This document shows positions 33,182 through 44,206 of a DNA stretch of 64,000 nt, one piece after another. The stretch is taken from positions 34,262,322-34,326,321 of the forward strand of contig OX579638.1 in assembly GCA_951230915.1 (NCBI GenBank), read 5' to 3'. Source of the DNA: Antitrichia curtipendula (lineage: Eukaryota; Streptophyta; Bryopsida; Hypnales; Leucodontaceae). Numbering within the stretch: position 1 is the first letter of the stretch; every line of letters starts with the position of its first letter. The notes under the pieces were generated by a model. The model saw nothing but the letters and a program-made list of their open reading frames with translations, was not told the origin of the DNA and searched no databases. Both the position numbers and the translations under genes were made by a program.

Positions 33182-35190
33182 TTTAGAGCTCTTGAGGGGA
33201 AGGTAGGGCCTTGGAAACCTATTTTAGGTCCCCATTTTTCTCTCAAGATCACCCCCAATTCTTGTTTTGGATCCGTGGGTCTAACTTATGTTGGGATTTT
33301 TGGCGTTTTAGCCAAGAAACCTCTACGGTGTTTTTGGAGCACTTTTGGCTCCGGTTGTTGTTATATTTCAAGCTTTGAAGGTCCTTGGGGGTCCTTCTAC
33401 CTTGCCTTGTACACACTTTGTGTGTGTTTGTATATACTCTTGTTGTTATTTGGAAGTCTTTCTATCTTTAGTGTATCCTTGTGAACTAACTTGTTTGTTG
33501 AGAGTCTTTTGTCATTGTACTAACCCTAGAGCAACCCCCCACCGTACCTTGGCGATGCCGCTTTGAGGGGCCTTTAGTCTTTGAGTGTTGCCTTATTACT
33601 AACTCCCTTGTGATTATTGGAGTTCTATGCGTATTGTGGGTACTATTTAGAAACTAACCTTATCCTTCTCTTATCAGCATTGTAGTGGTCCCCCTCCGGG
33701 ACGGCGAAGCTTTGACTTTGTGAGGTGTATTTCCTAAGTGTTTCGCCCCACCTTCTTCTAACTTCTCTCGTGTTGGGTGGACCCCCCTCGGATCGGCGAA
33801 GCTTCGAACTAATAACAAGCGTAAGTCTTATAGTTTGTGTTAAAACAGTCCAAACGGCAAAGCTTCGAACCCTGGAGTGATACAAATCCTAGAGTTGGCG
33901 TTAAACCCAACTCCACGGCAAAGCGTTGAACCTCCTCATGCCTTAGTTCCAAAGTCTAGTTTCCAAGACCTTTTTGGAAATGTCCAGAGTTTAGCTTCCA
34001 AGAAATTTAGTGTTTGTCAAGTTCCGAATTACCTAGTGTTTTAAATTTTTCCACTAGTGTAGTAAAAATCCAAGCCCCTTAGCTAGCAAAAATTCCGTTT
34101 CCTTGGTTAGTAAAAATTCCGTTTCCATTAGTCTAGCAACAGCCAATTCCTTAGTTAGCCCTAGAAAAAATCCAATCTTTAGAAACCAAAAACCCAGAAC
34201 CAGACCCCATTCATTCACGGGGTTGGGGTTCAGTCGGTCACCGGGGTTGGGGGCTCAGTCACCGGGGTTTGGGGTCTCAGTCACCAGGATTGGGGTGCTC
34301 AGTCACCGGACGGGGCTCCGAATTGGTCAGGGAGTGGGTCCGAGTTGGTCAGGGAGCGGTCCGAGCTGGTCTAGAGAGCGGTCCGAGCTGGTCCAGGGAG
34401 TGGGTCCGAGCTCGTCCAGGGAGTGGTTCCGAGCTGGGGAGTCGGAGTCCTTGTGTGATCTCTTAATTTGGTCTAGGTAAAGAAGTTTAAAAACTAGGGG
34501 TCAAGCTTAATTGGAAAGAAACTTGATTGCAAGAAAAAAACAAGGGGAGGGGGGAGAAGAGAAGCCGCACGTCCCGGGATATTAAAAAAAAACCTGCATA
34601 TAAAAAGACTCACATACTATCTCTCTCTCCACACCAATTCGAACTAGCAAGAATGGAAGGAGATTAGGGGGAGTTGGAATGAAATAGGAGAGGTGGTGAG
34701 AGAGATGATAAATAGTAACCTAGGGTTAGCTAAAGTAGGTGTTAGGAGGGAAATCTTGAGAATTCATAGTGACCATTAGGAGGTAGGATTAGGATGACAC
34801 AAAGACAAGGTTGTGTAAGAGGTTAAGAGGGACATTAAAACTTCTTGGGGTTCGAATCTATAGTTGTAAGACACCCATCAAACCTTAGGTAGAATAGTGT
34901 TAGTGTAGAAAGAGAGAAAGGGAAAGAAAAGGAGAAGGAAAGAAGGAGGAAGAGAAAAAAAGAGGTTAGATCACACGAGATCTACAATTTTTATAACATA
35001 AGCGGTAAACTTGGGGAAAAAATCCCACGACCCAAGGACCACCATAGAGTATGGAAATGGGCGCGCAGAGGCGGACAAGCGCAATTCCGACACCGGTAGT
35101 GACGAGGTAAGTCCTTGAATCAAAACTCAAAGTTTCTCCTTATTAGCATTGATTCTTTTTTTTTCTTAATTAGCCTGTTTAAGTGAATAG
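33182..35190 (+). repeat. long repeat unit, copy 2, right part
   Basis: Continues the match to copy 1 from 17031 to 18660: ACCGTACCTTGGCGATGCCG at 33542, four or five CGGCGAAGCTT/CGGCAAAGCTT words at 33695-33935, a GC-rich minisatellite at 34215-34445, and a GACACCGG..GTGACGAGG end near 35095. More diverged than the left part, mainly in the minisatellite. Confidence 0.8.
34215..34445 (+). repeat. GC-rich minisatellites in copy 2
   Basis: Two adjoining arrays: GTCACCGGGGTTGGGG-type units (34225-34320), then GGTCAGGGAGTGGGTCCGAG-type units (34320-34440). They occupy the position of the 17960-18112 array of copy 1 but with different unit sequence. Confidence 0.8.
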
Positions 35191-36060
35191 TGACCCAGAG
35201 TTAAATTTAGGAGTAACAATTTAGAGTTAAAAATAGGAGTAAAAATTTAGAGTTAAGTTTAGGAGTAAAAAATCTAGAGTTAAATTTAGGGGTAGAAATT
35301 TGGAAGTTAAATTTAGGAATAAAAATCCAGAGTTAGATTTAGGAGTAGAAATCTAGAGTTATATTTAGAAGTTGGAAATTAGAGGAAAAGAATTAAGCTT
35401 AGGGTTAATTGTAGGTTTGAACCTTCCGAGAAAAGTGTCATACCTCCAACACTAGTCTTAAACACTCATGGAAGGAACGTAAAGGTTCCCCGCTCACGTA
35501 GTTAGGGACGTTAGAAATGACGCCAACTACCCAGCCAACCCAATACATAGTATAGACAGTTAGGGAGCTAGGAATTACCAATCACCTTTGCTCATCACAG
35601 TCAGCTTGTTAATTACCCATGCAAGTCTAGTAGTATTTTCTGCCATCCACGACACTTAGGAAACATTAGCACAAAAAAGATCCATTGCTTGGAAGGCACA
35701 GTGGACCGTGCTCACAACCCCCCCATATATTTAAAAGGTAGATAACGGCATAGAACCTGGTCGATGTTCGCCTGATTACCGAGGGCGGGTAATCTTGCGC
35801 CCACAGATAGGTAGGTAGGGAGTTAGGAATCGCCATCACCTTTGATCATCATAGTCAGCTTGTTAGTTACCCATGCAATTCTAGTAGTATTCATTGCCAT
35901 CCACGACACTTAGAAAACGTTAGCACAAAAAAGATCTATTGCTAGGAAGGCATAGTGGACCGCGCTCACAACACCCCCATATATTAAAAAGGTGGATAAA
36001 GGCATAGAACCTGGTCGGTGTTTGACCGATTACCGAGGGTGGGTAATCTTGCGCCCACAT
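35191..36060 (+). repeat. linker copy plus ~250-bp tandem duplication
   Basis: 35191-35551 repeats the linker 18661-19087. 35552-35815 continues with TAGGGAGCTAGGAATT... to TAATCTTGCGCCCACA. 35816-36060 repeats 35560-35815 with about 10% differences and again ends GCGCCCACA. The sequence 35200-35814 is the inverted partner of 14256-15015. Then the truncated gypsy LTR starts. Confidence 0.7.
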
Positions 36061-36061
36061 G

Positions 36062-36791
36062 CGGGTAGTTGTGTTTGCAGGTTTTGGAGAATACAAGAAG
36101 TCCCCGGATGTTCTCTGTATCCGGTTTCCGGGAGTAGCGTCTCCGTCTAGGGACTTGGGTCGGGGGAATCTGTCGTTGTAGTGATGTGGGGATTGTAAGG
36201 GTCTCCTGTGTGACCTTCTATGTCCGGATTAGTTCCTGGGTTAGTTGTGAGGAGAAACTGAAGTCCCATTCTTTTATGTCTTTTGTTGTTTTTCTTTGAG
36301 TTTAGCTTCTGACACTTTAAAACTTGAAGGGTAGGAATTCACGCAGCCTTCCTTAATTGCAAATTACGGAACCCTCTGTTATAGAGGCTAAACTTCGTAT
36401 CCAGTTACTAGTTTGAGGATCCAGAAGCGGAATTTGGAAAAGGCACAGGATAATGACACTCCTTCCGATTTCCAATTCTATATCCTAGGATCAGAGTGGT
36501 ATTATTGAACAAGAGAGTGGTATATTGTTTAGGATCATTCCTTGTTGTTGTTGTGCGGATAAGGACTACTATAGGATAGTCCGACCGGAGGGAAACTAAG
36601 CACGTAGGTATCTTTAGCTTTCCGGTTTAGAATCCGGTTTACTGGTGGTTGTGGTAACTTCCGCATCCTATTCCGGTCATCACTATAGAAGTTAATCGAT
36701 CTCTGTGGGAACGATATACGAGTCATCTTAAAGGCGTTTTAAGTACTTTGGAACGTCTACTGGAGGGATTCTACTTTCTTGTGCTACGACA
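36062..36791 (+). repeat. 5' LTR, 3'-terminal part only
   Basis: GTGTTTGCAGGTTTTGGAG... to ...CTTGTGCTACGACA, matching 58706-59434 almost base for base. It ends in CA just before the PBS. The homology starts abruptly at 36062, so the left part is deleted or was never sequenced into this locus. Confidence 0.88.
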
Positions 36792-36799
36792 CAAAAAAG

Positions 36800-36820
36800 T
36801 GGCGCCGCTGTCGAGAATCG
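36800..36820 (+). other. primer-binding site
   Basis: TGGCGCCGCTGTCGAGAA, a form of the TGGCGCCGTTGCCGG-type PBS used by many plant Ty3/gypsy elements, eight bases after the LTR end. Confidence 0.75.
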
Positions 36821-36933
36821 AAAGGATATTTCTGAGTGATCCGGTCATTGTTTGACGGTTGCCACAAGAAGATTATAAGATTGAGTACTTCTATCTGGAT
36901 TTGTGGTTTTTAGTCTAAGTCTAGAGTGGAGAA

Positions 36934-38749
36934 GTGACCTTCCTCATAAAAAGTACGGAGATTAAAGGAACCTCTGAGAGACGATCTGCCCGGATTAGAA
37001 AAAGAGAAGTTTTGGTTCACGGCATTCCAGGTGCTAATACGGGACCTAGTCATATCTCTGTGTTTGAAGTCCAGGAGGAACTTGTTGTTAATACGGCAGA
37101 GGAGGTATATAATACCCCTTTGACAGATCCAAACCCGGGTGAGACTGGGGAAGATCCGGTTCCGTCTGACGGGGATCAAGAAAGAGTAGAATTTGAACTT
37201 GAATTTGAAAACATGGTAGGTTCCACACGCCTGAAGTATAGTCGGTTTAAGGGAGATGGGAGGCAGGATGTTGACGACTGGTTTTGTGAGTTTGAGTCTA
37301 TAGCCACTGCAAATCAAGAAGACTTCGATATAAAACAACGAATCTTCCAGGGCCTGCTGAAAGGGGAAGCCTTGAAATGGCACCAAGATGTTTCGGTTAT
37401 TACCCAGAATGCTTGGAACCAACTCACACATCTTTTCTTAAGGACGTTTAGAGAAGCAGGAGGTGAAGCTAGGGCTTTGGGAAGACTAAGCAGGATGACC
37501 ATGAAGCCAAAATAGTCAGTTCGTAGATATGGGCAAAGAGTGAAGGCCCTTATCCAAAAATTGACTACGGAAATAGCTCCTAGTGTACATGTTGAGTAGT
37601 ATGTGGCAGGGTTTCCAGAGGAGATGGGATTCCAAATCCGGCAAGCACGTCCAGCCACACTGAGGGAAGCTATGGAAGTTGCCCAAAATTATGAAGATTC
37701 AGCCCAATCTCTTTGAAATGCTTTGAAGAGAAGTGAGAGGAAGAGCAAGAAGTACCTGAAGAAGGAAAAGAGGAGGAGGAGATACTCCGACAGCTCCAAC
37801 TCGAGTAGTGGATCCACCACTTCTGTTTCCTAGTCAGACAGCTCAGATTCTGACACTGGAGCTGCATCAGGATTCGGAACCGGATCAAGACATCACCACC
37901 ATAGAAGTTCAAGGGCAGAGAAAGGCAAAGGTGTGGTCAAAGTTAAGTTTGAGGAGGATAAGACCAAGAAGTTCATCAATCCGGGTGAACTTAGCTGAGA
38001 ACTGGAATCCAAGAAAGACTGTTCCCACAAGCCGAGCGAATGTGTGGTGTGCAAGGTGTCAGGAAGTTGGACACTTTGCTAGTGAGTGTAATAAACCTTT
38101 TGCAAAAAGGGTGCATTATATAAATCCAGAAGGAGAAGTTTATGCTACTATACTGGAAGATGAGAATGTGGAGGAGAATCCTGTTTTCCAGATCCAGTCA
38201 ACCTATGAGAAAGGAAGACCACCTCAGCAACTGATGAGGGCAAATGTCATTCCTAGATCCGTCCAAGTTGGGATGAATCTGGGTATGGTTCCTCAGCCTA
38301 AACTTTTTGGATTTTGTTTTATTTGTAGTAGCCCGGATCATTATGCCAATGTATGCCCGTTCAAGGCAAGTTAGGGGGCACCTATGGTCCTTCCCTGTCA
38401 AAACTGCCATAAGTATGGCCATAGGGCGTCACAGTGTCAGAAACCCCAGCAGAACCGGGTGAATTATAAGCAGATAAAGACACCGCCGAGAGAACAAACC
38501 GGACTCAATTACAGATCCAAAGCCAGGATTGAGAATCCGGAAAGTTGACCTATAGAGGTGGAATTACCAGATAGAGTAGGACAAGCAATTCTTAGAGTAG
38601 ACACTCGTAGTTCCACCAAGAATCGGAAAGTAGGAAGAATTAAGAGTAGGACTGTAGGACTAGTCGCAATACTAGGAAAGGTAGACGACAGGAACCGGAT
38701 TCAAGTGATTCTTGTCACTCTGATGAATCCATTCCATATGAATCCGTAG
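36934..38749 (+). pseudogene. gypsy gag (capsid plus three zinc knuckles)
   Basis: The frame from 36934 encodes a retrotrans_gag-type capsid (RFKGDGRQDVDDWFCEFE, GLLKGEALKWHQD, QLTHLFLRTFRE, then YVAGFPEEMGFQIR after a stop). A basic and serine-rich linker follows (YSDSSNSSSGSTTS). After a shift to another frame near 38000 come three CX2CX4HX4C knuckles: CARCQEVGHFASEC (about 38048), CFICSSPDHYANVC (about 38322) and CQNCHKYGHRASQC (about 38397). In-frame stops lie at 37513, 37597, 37714, 37831, 37996, 38372, 38546 and 38747. All are explicable as CAG to TAG or CGA to TGA. Confidence 0.88.
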
Positions 38750-38754
38750 AAAGA

Positions 38755-39483
38755 TTAAGGAATGGGATTCAGCCCATAAGGATCCTTGAGGACATAAGTG
38801 AGGAGGTTAGACGTAACTTGGGAATTTTTGAATCCAGTCGGTTGAAGAAAGAAATTTCTGGTTCTAGTTTGCCTAACTCGCTACGGAAAGTCAGATTTGA
38901 TAACACTCCAATTATCATTGAACCAGTTAAGACAGGGAACGAGTATGACATTATACAGGATATCAAGGATCAAAAAGCCAATGTCACCATTGGACAGCTT
39001 TTGCATGATAATACCACTTATCAAAAGTTGATCCAAGATACCTGGACCAAGCGGAGGAAAAAGAGATTCAAGCTTCCACCGGTTGCAGTCAACTTTGCTT
39101 AAGTTGAAGACTATGGACCACCGGAACTAGTTGTGGAAATAGAGGGATGTTCTATTCCCAAGGTGCTACTAGATGGAGGATCAGGAGTAAATCTAATGTT
39201 AAAAGACACAGCTTTTGACTTAGGATTCACTACCTTTGAAACCACAGACCAAGTATTGCGGATGGCGGATCAATCAAGGTTTTTTCCGGTCGGAAGACTT
39301 TCTCAAGTTCCTACCCGGATTGGCATAGTAACGTACTTACTGAACTTTGTCATCATTCGGGTCAACAAAGGGAGACCATTTTCCTTGTTGCTTGGTAGAC
39401 CGTGGCTCTATGCCGCCAGAGTTATAGTAGATTGGGGGCATAAGGAGTTTGTTATTGGGAAGCTTAGTGTCCGGATTCCTTAG
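38755..39483 (+). pseudogene. gypsy aspartic protease region
   Basis: The frame from 38755 leads through a linker to VLLDGGSGVNLM (about 39160), the active-site block of plant gypsy proteases, with the later LLLGRPWLYAARVIVDW block about 90 residues on. In-frame TAA at 39100 and TAG at 39481. Confidence 0.85.
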
Positions 39484-40892
39484 AAGATGGAGGCTCATAT
39501 GGGAGAGACAAGCGAATCTGATGGGTATACTACAGATAGGTCTGATCCGGAAGACTCTTCCGCATCTGCCTATTTGGTAGAGGAGTTTGAAGGACTGACT
39601 GAAACGGATTTCTAGTTTTCCGATTCAGTTGTGGAGTTGTGTCAACCGGAAGAGGGAGAAGCTGCAGTACCGTTTCCGATATCCGTGTCCACCCAACCGG
39701 AAGACCGCTCACTGGGAGAAACTAATGTTCCACTGACGATAGATTGGATAAGAAGACTAATCGATGATGGGAACCTGGCGTCGGTAGGATTGAGTAAGGA
39801 AAGATCGTATCTTCCTTGGAGTGAGATTCAAGTCCAAACCGAGGAGCAGGAACCGGATCCAGTCAAGAACATTGTTAATCCTTTGGATTATAAGAAGGTG
39901 GAAGTGGAGCCCGGAAAATCATTTTTCATAGGAAAAAATTTGTGCAGAAATGAGAAGAAGAGTTATGCCCGGTTATTAAAGAAATATGTGGATGTGTTTG
40001 CTTGGACTCTTCAGATCTTGGTGGGATCCCACCAAATTTGGGAGAACATCATATCGATCTAATGGATGGAGCCGTTCCGATTAGGCAACGTCAATACCGG
40101 CTTAATCCAAAGTACTCATTGATGGTGAAAGAAGAAATCGATAGGCTGTTGGAAGCCAGATTCATCTATCCAGTTAACAACTCAGAATGGGTTTCACCCA
40201 TTGTGATTGTTCCAAAGAAAGTTGGAGCAGATGGGAAGGTGAAGATCCGAGTATGCCAAGACTTCCGGAAGTTGAATGCAGCCACCAAAAGGATTATTTC
40301 CCATTACCCTTTATGGATTTAATCCTGGACCATGTATCCGATCAGGAGTGCTACAGCTTCTTGGATGGATTCTCCGGATACAATCAAGTGTTTATAAGAC
40401 ATGCGGATCAGTTGAAGACGACGTTTACCACAGAGTGGGGGACCTTTGCCTTCAACCGGATGCCGTTTGGTTTATGTAACGCACCCGAAACTTTTCAAAG
40501 ATTCATGATGGATATCTTTCAAGATTTCCTCAGACATTTTTTGGAAGTTTTTATTGACGACTTTGCAGTGTTCAACAGCAAAGACAACCACCTGGAGTTC
40601 CTTGAGAAGACATTCATCCGATGCAGGGAAACCGGATTGAAATTACACCCAGGTAAGTGTTTCCTAGGAATGCAATCCGGAATTCTTCTCGGTCATGTTG
40701 TCAGCGAAAGAGGATTAGAGGTAGACATAGACAAAGTCAAGGCTATTTTGACTTTAGTTGCACCCACTAGTGTGAGAGAAATCCGTGGATTTCTAGGGTG
40801 TGTGGGTTACTATAGGAGACTCATTGAGGGTTATGCCAAATTGGCCATTACCTTGACTGAACTCCTGAAGAAGGAAGAAGAGTTCATCTGGA
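39484..40892 (+). pseudogene. gypsy reverse transcriptase
   Basis: After a linker (stop TAG 39613) come DVFAWT, GGIPPNLGEHHIDL, YPVNNSEWVSPIVIVPKK, VCQDFRKLNAAT, YSFLDGFSGYNQ, FNRMPFGLCNAPETFQRFM and VFIDDFAVF (the YxDD box, here FIDD), then the thumb (GFLGCVGYYRR). Frameshifts near 40010 and 40310 break it. The frame runs up to EEEFIW, where the MITE is inserted. Confidence 0.93.
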
Positions 40893-41133
40893 CACTATAA
40901 GAAATCCATGTTTTAGGTGAAGTTTAATATAACAGTCATTGTCTAAGTTGACGGATTTTAGGTGATGTTGGATCTAACAAACCCTTGTTTTTATATCAAC
41001 AATGGCGTCCAATATAACATCTTGATGTTACATTGGACGTCAATGTTGACATAAAAATAAAGGTTGTTAGATTCGACGTCACCTAAAATCCGTCAACTTA
41101 GACATCAAAAAACTATGGTTTCTTATAGTGGGA
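40890..41133. mobile_element. CACTA-type MITE, 238 bp, TSD GGA
   Basis: CACTATAAGAAATCCATG... to ...CTATGGTTTCTTATAGTG (40893-41130), flanked by GGA on both sides (40890-40892, 41131-41133). Removing the element and one GGA rejoins the retrotransposon frame exactly (..FIW|TKERQHAF..). The interior is also self-complementary: the ACGGATTTTAGGTGA and TCACCTAAAATCCGT arms cover most of it. A sibling is at 4848-5067. Confidence 0.93.
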
Positions 41134-41870
41134 CTAAGGAGAGACAACATGCCTTTGAGGAGTTGAAGAAAAGATTGGTAAAGGCTCATGTTTTGTCTCC
41201 ACCGGATTGGAACCGGGAGTTCCATGTGACTTTGGATGCATCCGGTTGGTGACTTGGAGCAATTCTTTGGTAGTTGGAAGGGAAAAATGAAAGCCCTATT
41301 TACTATGCTAGTAGGCAGATGAGTCCAACAGAGAAGAATTACACCACGACTCAGCGGGAGGCCCTAGCTGTGGTTTACGCATGTAAAAAGTTCCGGCATC
41401 ACTGGCTCGGATACAGGATCATCTTCCATACGGATCATGATTCCTTAAAGTATCTAGTGAACAAGCCAGATTTGTCAGGAAGATTTGCTAGGTGGATACT
41501 ACTGCTTCAAGAGTTCAATTACAAAGTAAGGGTGAAACCCGGTAAAGCAAATGCCAATGCAGATTTTCTTTCCCGACAGAGAGGACCGGAAGCTGTAGGG
41601 GATATTTCTGTAAACTTTCCGGATGAGTTTGATGATGAAGAGATGCAGGAACTAGAAGCAAGATTAGCATCTATTGAGGAAGCAGCAGTCTTCCACATTG
41701 AAGGAGATGTACCTTCTGAATTCAAGGATATCATTGACTACATAGTGAATCAAAGATATCCTGATGAATTCTCCCTTGAAGAGAAAATCGTGTTTCAACA
41801 CAAAGTGGCCCCTTACACTTTGATTCACGGCATTCTATTCAAGATGGAGGCAGATGACCAGCTAAGGAGA
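41134..41870 (+). pseudogene. gypsy RNase H
   Basis: HVTLDASGW (catalytic D), SPIYYASRQMSPTEKNYTTTQREALAVVYA (E), FHTDHDSLKYL (D), RWILLLQEFNYKVRVKPG and NADFLSR, the usual Ty3/gypsy RNase H landmarks. Stops at 41250 (TGA) and 41271 (TAG) lie just after the first aspartate block. Confidence 0.92.
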
Positions 41871-43019
41871 TGTTTGGAGAAGAGAGAGCGCAAGCAAGTC
41901 ATGAGAGCGCTCCACTTTGGACCCTCAGGAGGGCACTTTGCTGCCATCACGACTATCAACCGGATCTGGACAGTTGGATATTGGTGGCTGTCCATGATCC
42001 GGGATGTGAAGTCTTTTGTGGAAGCTGTGATCAGTGTCAGAGGTCAAATGCGCCCTCTTTCCGAAATCACTGGCCTCTCACTCCAATCATGCCCCTTGCT
42101 CCTTTTGAAAAGTGGGGTATTGATTTTATTGGTTCCATCAATCCGGTTAGTACCCGGAAGATGAGATACATTATCTTGGCGATAGACTATGCAACCAAAT
42201 GGATGGAAGCTAAGGCGACAAGAAAGAACAATACTTCAGCAGCAGCTTCCTTTCTGTTTGAAGAGATGATGATGCGATTTGGTCACCCATTGGAATTGGT
42301 GAGTGATAAAGGCACCCATTTCCTGAATGATGTTATCCGGAACATTATTTCAACTTATATGGTTAAGCACCGGAAGACAACTCCATACAATCTAAAGGCT
42401 AATGGGCTTACGGAACGAGCCAGCGGGATCATAGGACGGATCCTCAACAAGATGGTTTCAGCTCATAAGACGGATTGGGACTGGAAGTTGCCTTCCGCAG
42501 TCCATGGGTACAACACATCAGAGAAAACCATGACGCGAAGAAGCCCTTTCTATTTGGTTTTTGGACAGACAGCATTGCACAAGATCGAGATGGAGATTGA
42601 GACATTGCGAGTTATGGCTTCCAGAAGCGGAGATCAAGACCAGGAACCAAATTCTAGATTCCGGTTACTAGCGATTGAAGATTTAGAAGAAGCTCGTGGA
42701 GATGCACTGGAGCGGACCATAACTGTGCAACATAAGAGGAAGAAGGATTTTGACGCAAGGCTGCCAAAGAACCATGGTGTGAAGAAAGGAGGATTGGTGT
42801 TGCTTTATGATAACTGTGCATGAAGAGTTTCCGGGTAAGTTACATACAAGATGGATGGGACCATACAAAGTGACTCAAATATTTTTGAATGGTTCTCTCC
42901 AACTTGAAGATCTGCAAGGAGATTGGCTTAACACTAGAGTTAATGGCTCTACAGTAAAGCGCTACCAACATGAATCATTTTTAGAAATGGAGTCAGATCC
43001 GGAAGAAAGTGATCTCTAG
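41871..43019 (+). pseudogene. gypsy integrase
   Basis: An H2C2 zinc-binding end (LHFGPSGGHFA then SCDQCQRS) is split by a frameshift around 41900-42050. The DDE core has GIDFIGSI, LVSDKGTHFLND and NGLTERASG, so D, D and E are all present. The C-terminus GKLHTRWMGPYKVTQIF...GDWLNTRVNGSTVKRY lies in another frame after a shift near 42820 and stops at 43017. No chromodomain is recognisable. Confidence 0.92.
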
Positions 43020-43075
43020 TACTAACGAGATCTGTTACTACTGATCCGGTTAAGTGTTCACAGGGACGCTCACAA

Positions 43076-43090
43076 ATAGGAACGGGGTGA
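43076..43090 (+). other. polypurine tract
   Basis: AATAGGAACGGGGTGA directly before TGTGAAAACC, 60-70 bp after the integrase stop: the usual plus-strand primer and LTR boundary. Confidence 0.65.
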
Positions 43091-43383
43091 TGTGAAAACC
43101 CGGAATACCAAAATCTATTACTTTGTAATAGATTTAAGTTAAAGACAGTTTAATTTTATATTTTTTTTGTTGTTTATAGGGTAGAATTGCCCAATTTATT
43201 GGATTCATAGATCAGCAATCATAGTATCTCTTTAATGAGATAAAATGATTAAGACGGATCTTGATTATTTCCTTCTTAGACCGGAAACCAGAAACCAAAG
43301 AGAAATCCTAAACAGGATTCCCAAGTATCTGGGTATGGCCAAACCAGTATCGGAAATCCTAACCGGCAACCAACGAACACTAC

Positions 43384-43395
43384 CGGAAGATGCGG
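43384..43395. repeat. left target-site duplication of the MULE
   Basis: CGGAAGATGCGG, repeated at 56224-56235 on the other side of the element. The exact length (9-12 bp) depends on where the terminal repeat starts. Confidence 0.75.
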
Positions 43396-43511
43396 GAAAT
43401 GCTGGTATGTGAGCGTAGAGCGGCGAGCAGTGAGCGGGAAGTGGGAATTGGTGAGCGTAGAGCACATAATTTTAAAAGTGTGAATTTGTGAGATGAAAAA
43501 AAGCTAAAGAA

Positions 43512-43800
43512 ATAGATGAAAGTAGATGAAAAAGTGAATGGAAAAGTGGATGAAAAAGTAAATGAAAAATGGTTGAAAAAGTAGATGAAAAAATAAATGG
43601 AAAAAAGTGAAGAAAAGGATGAACTTTTCAAAAGAACTCATGAAACTGATGAGTTGTTCAAGAGAACTAACAAAAATGACTTGGTGAAATGGATGAAATA
43701 TTATTAAGGGTTTAGAAAACATCAGATGGATGAAAGTATGCCAGAGTGGATGAAAGTCAATGGCAGGAAAATTTGGATGGAAAGTGAGGACAAAAGAATA
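43512..43800 (+). repeat. MULE left subterminal repeats
   Basis: Many copies of a (A)GTAGATGAAAAA / GTGGATGAAAGT word in one orientation. The reverse complement occurs at 55865-55980 inside the right end. Confidence 0.75.
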
Positions 43801-43860
43801 AAACCAAGTGGACAAAATTACAGAGAGAAGGTTTAGTTATGGAATCAAAAATTGTTTAAA

Positions 43861-44206
43861 CCAGTTGTAGGGTAGGATTTAGAGTACACCCATGGCCGTG
43901 TACGTAACTTCTTCTATGACCATGGATTTGATAGGGAGTTCCCTGTCTTGCCCTACCTATTACAAAAGGTGGATAGGGATCCAAAGAATTAAAGATACAC
44001 AATGCATCAGTTGTTTTGTGGGATATGATAATTGAATTGACAAAATTATAGAAGCCTCAGAATATAACACACCATCAATTTTGGAAGCATCGCCGTTCAA
44101 ATAAGAAGTGAAATGCATACAATTACTGTAAAATAAAAGAGCAACTTTGGCCACAAATCAACTGTATCCAATGCGAATGTACAGCATCCTCCAAGAAGCT
44201 CATGAA
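43861..44206. other. MULE left non-coding region
   Basis: 3' flank of the minus-strand gene. A CTATGACCATGGATTTG word here is matched by CTATGACCGTGGGTTTTG at 60514, in the left end of the second element. No gene is seen. Confidence 0.4.

Noticed and set aside
36535..36726. Short minus-strand frame repeated at 59172-59369
   Set aside because: Lies in the gypsy LTR and is duplicated with it; no coding evidence.
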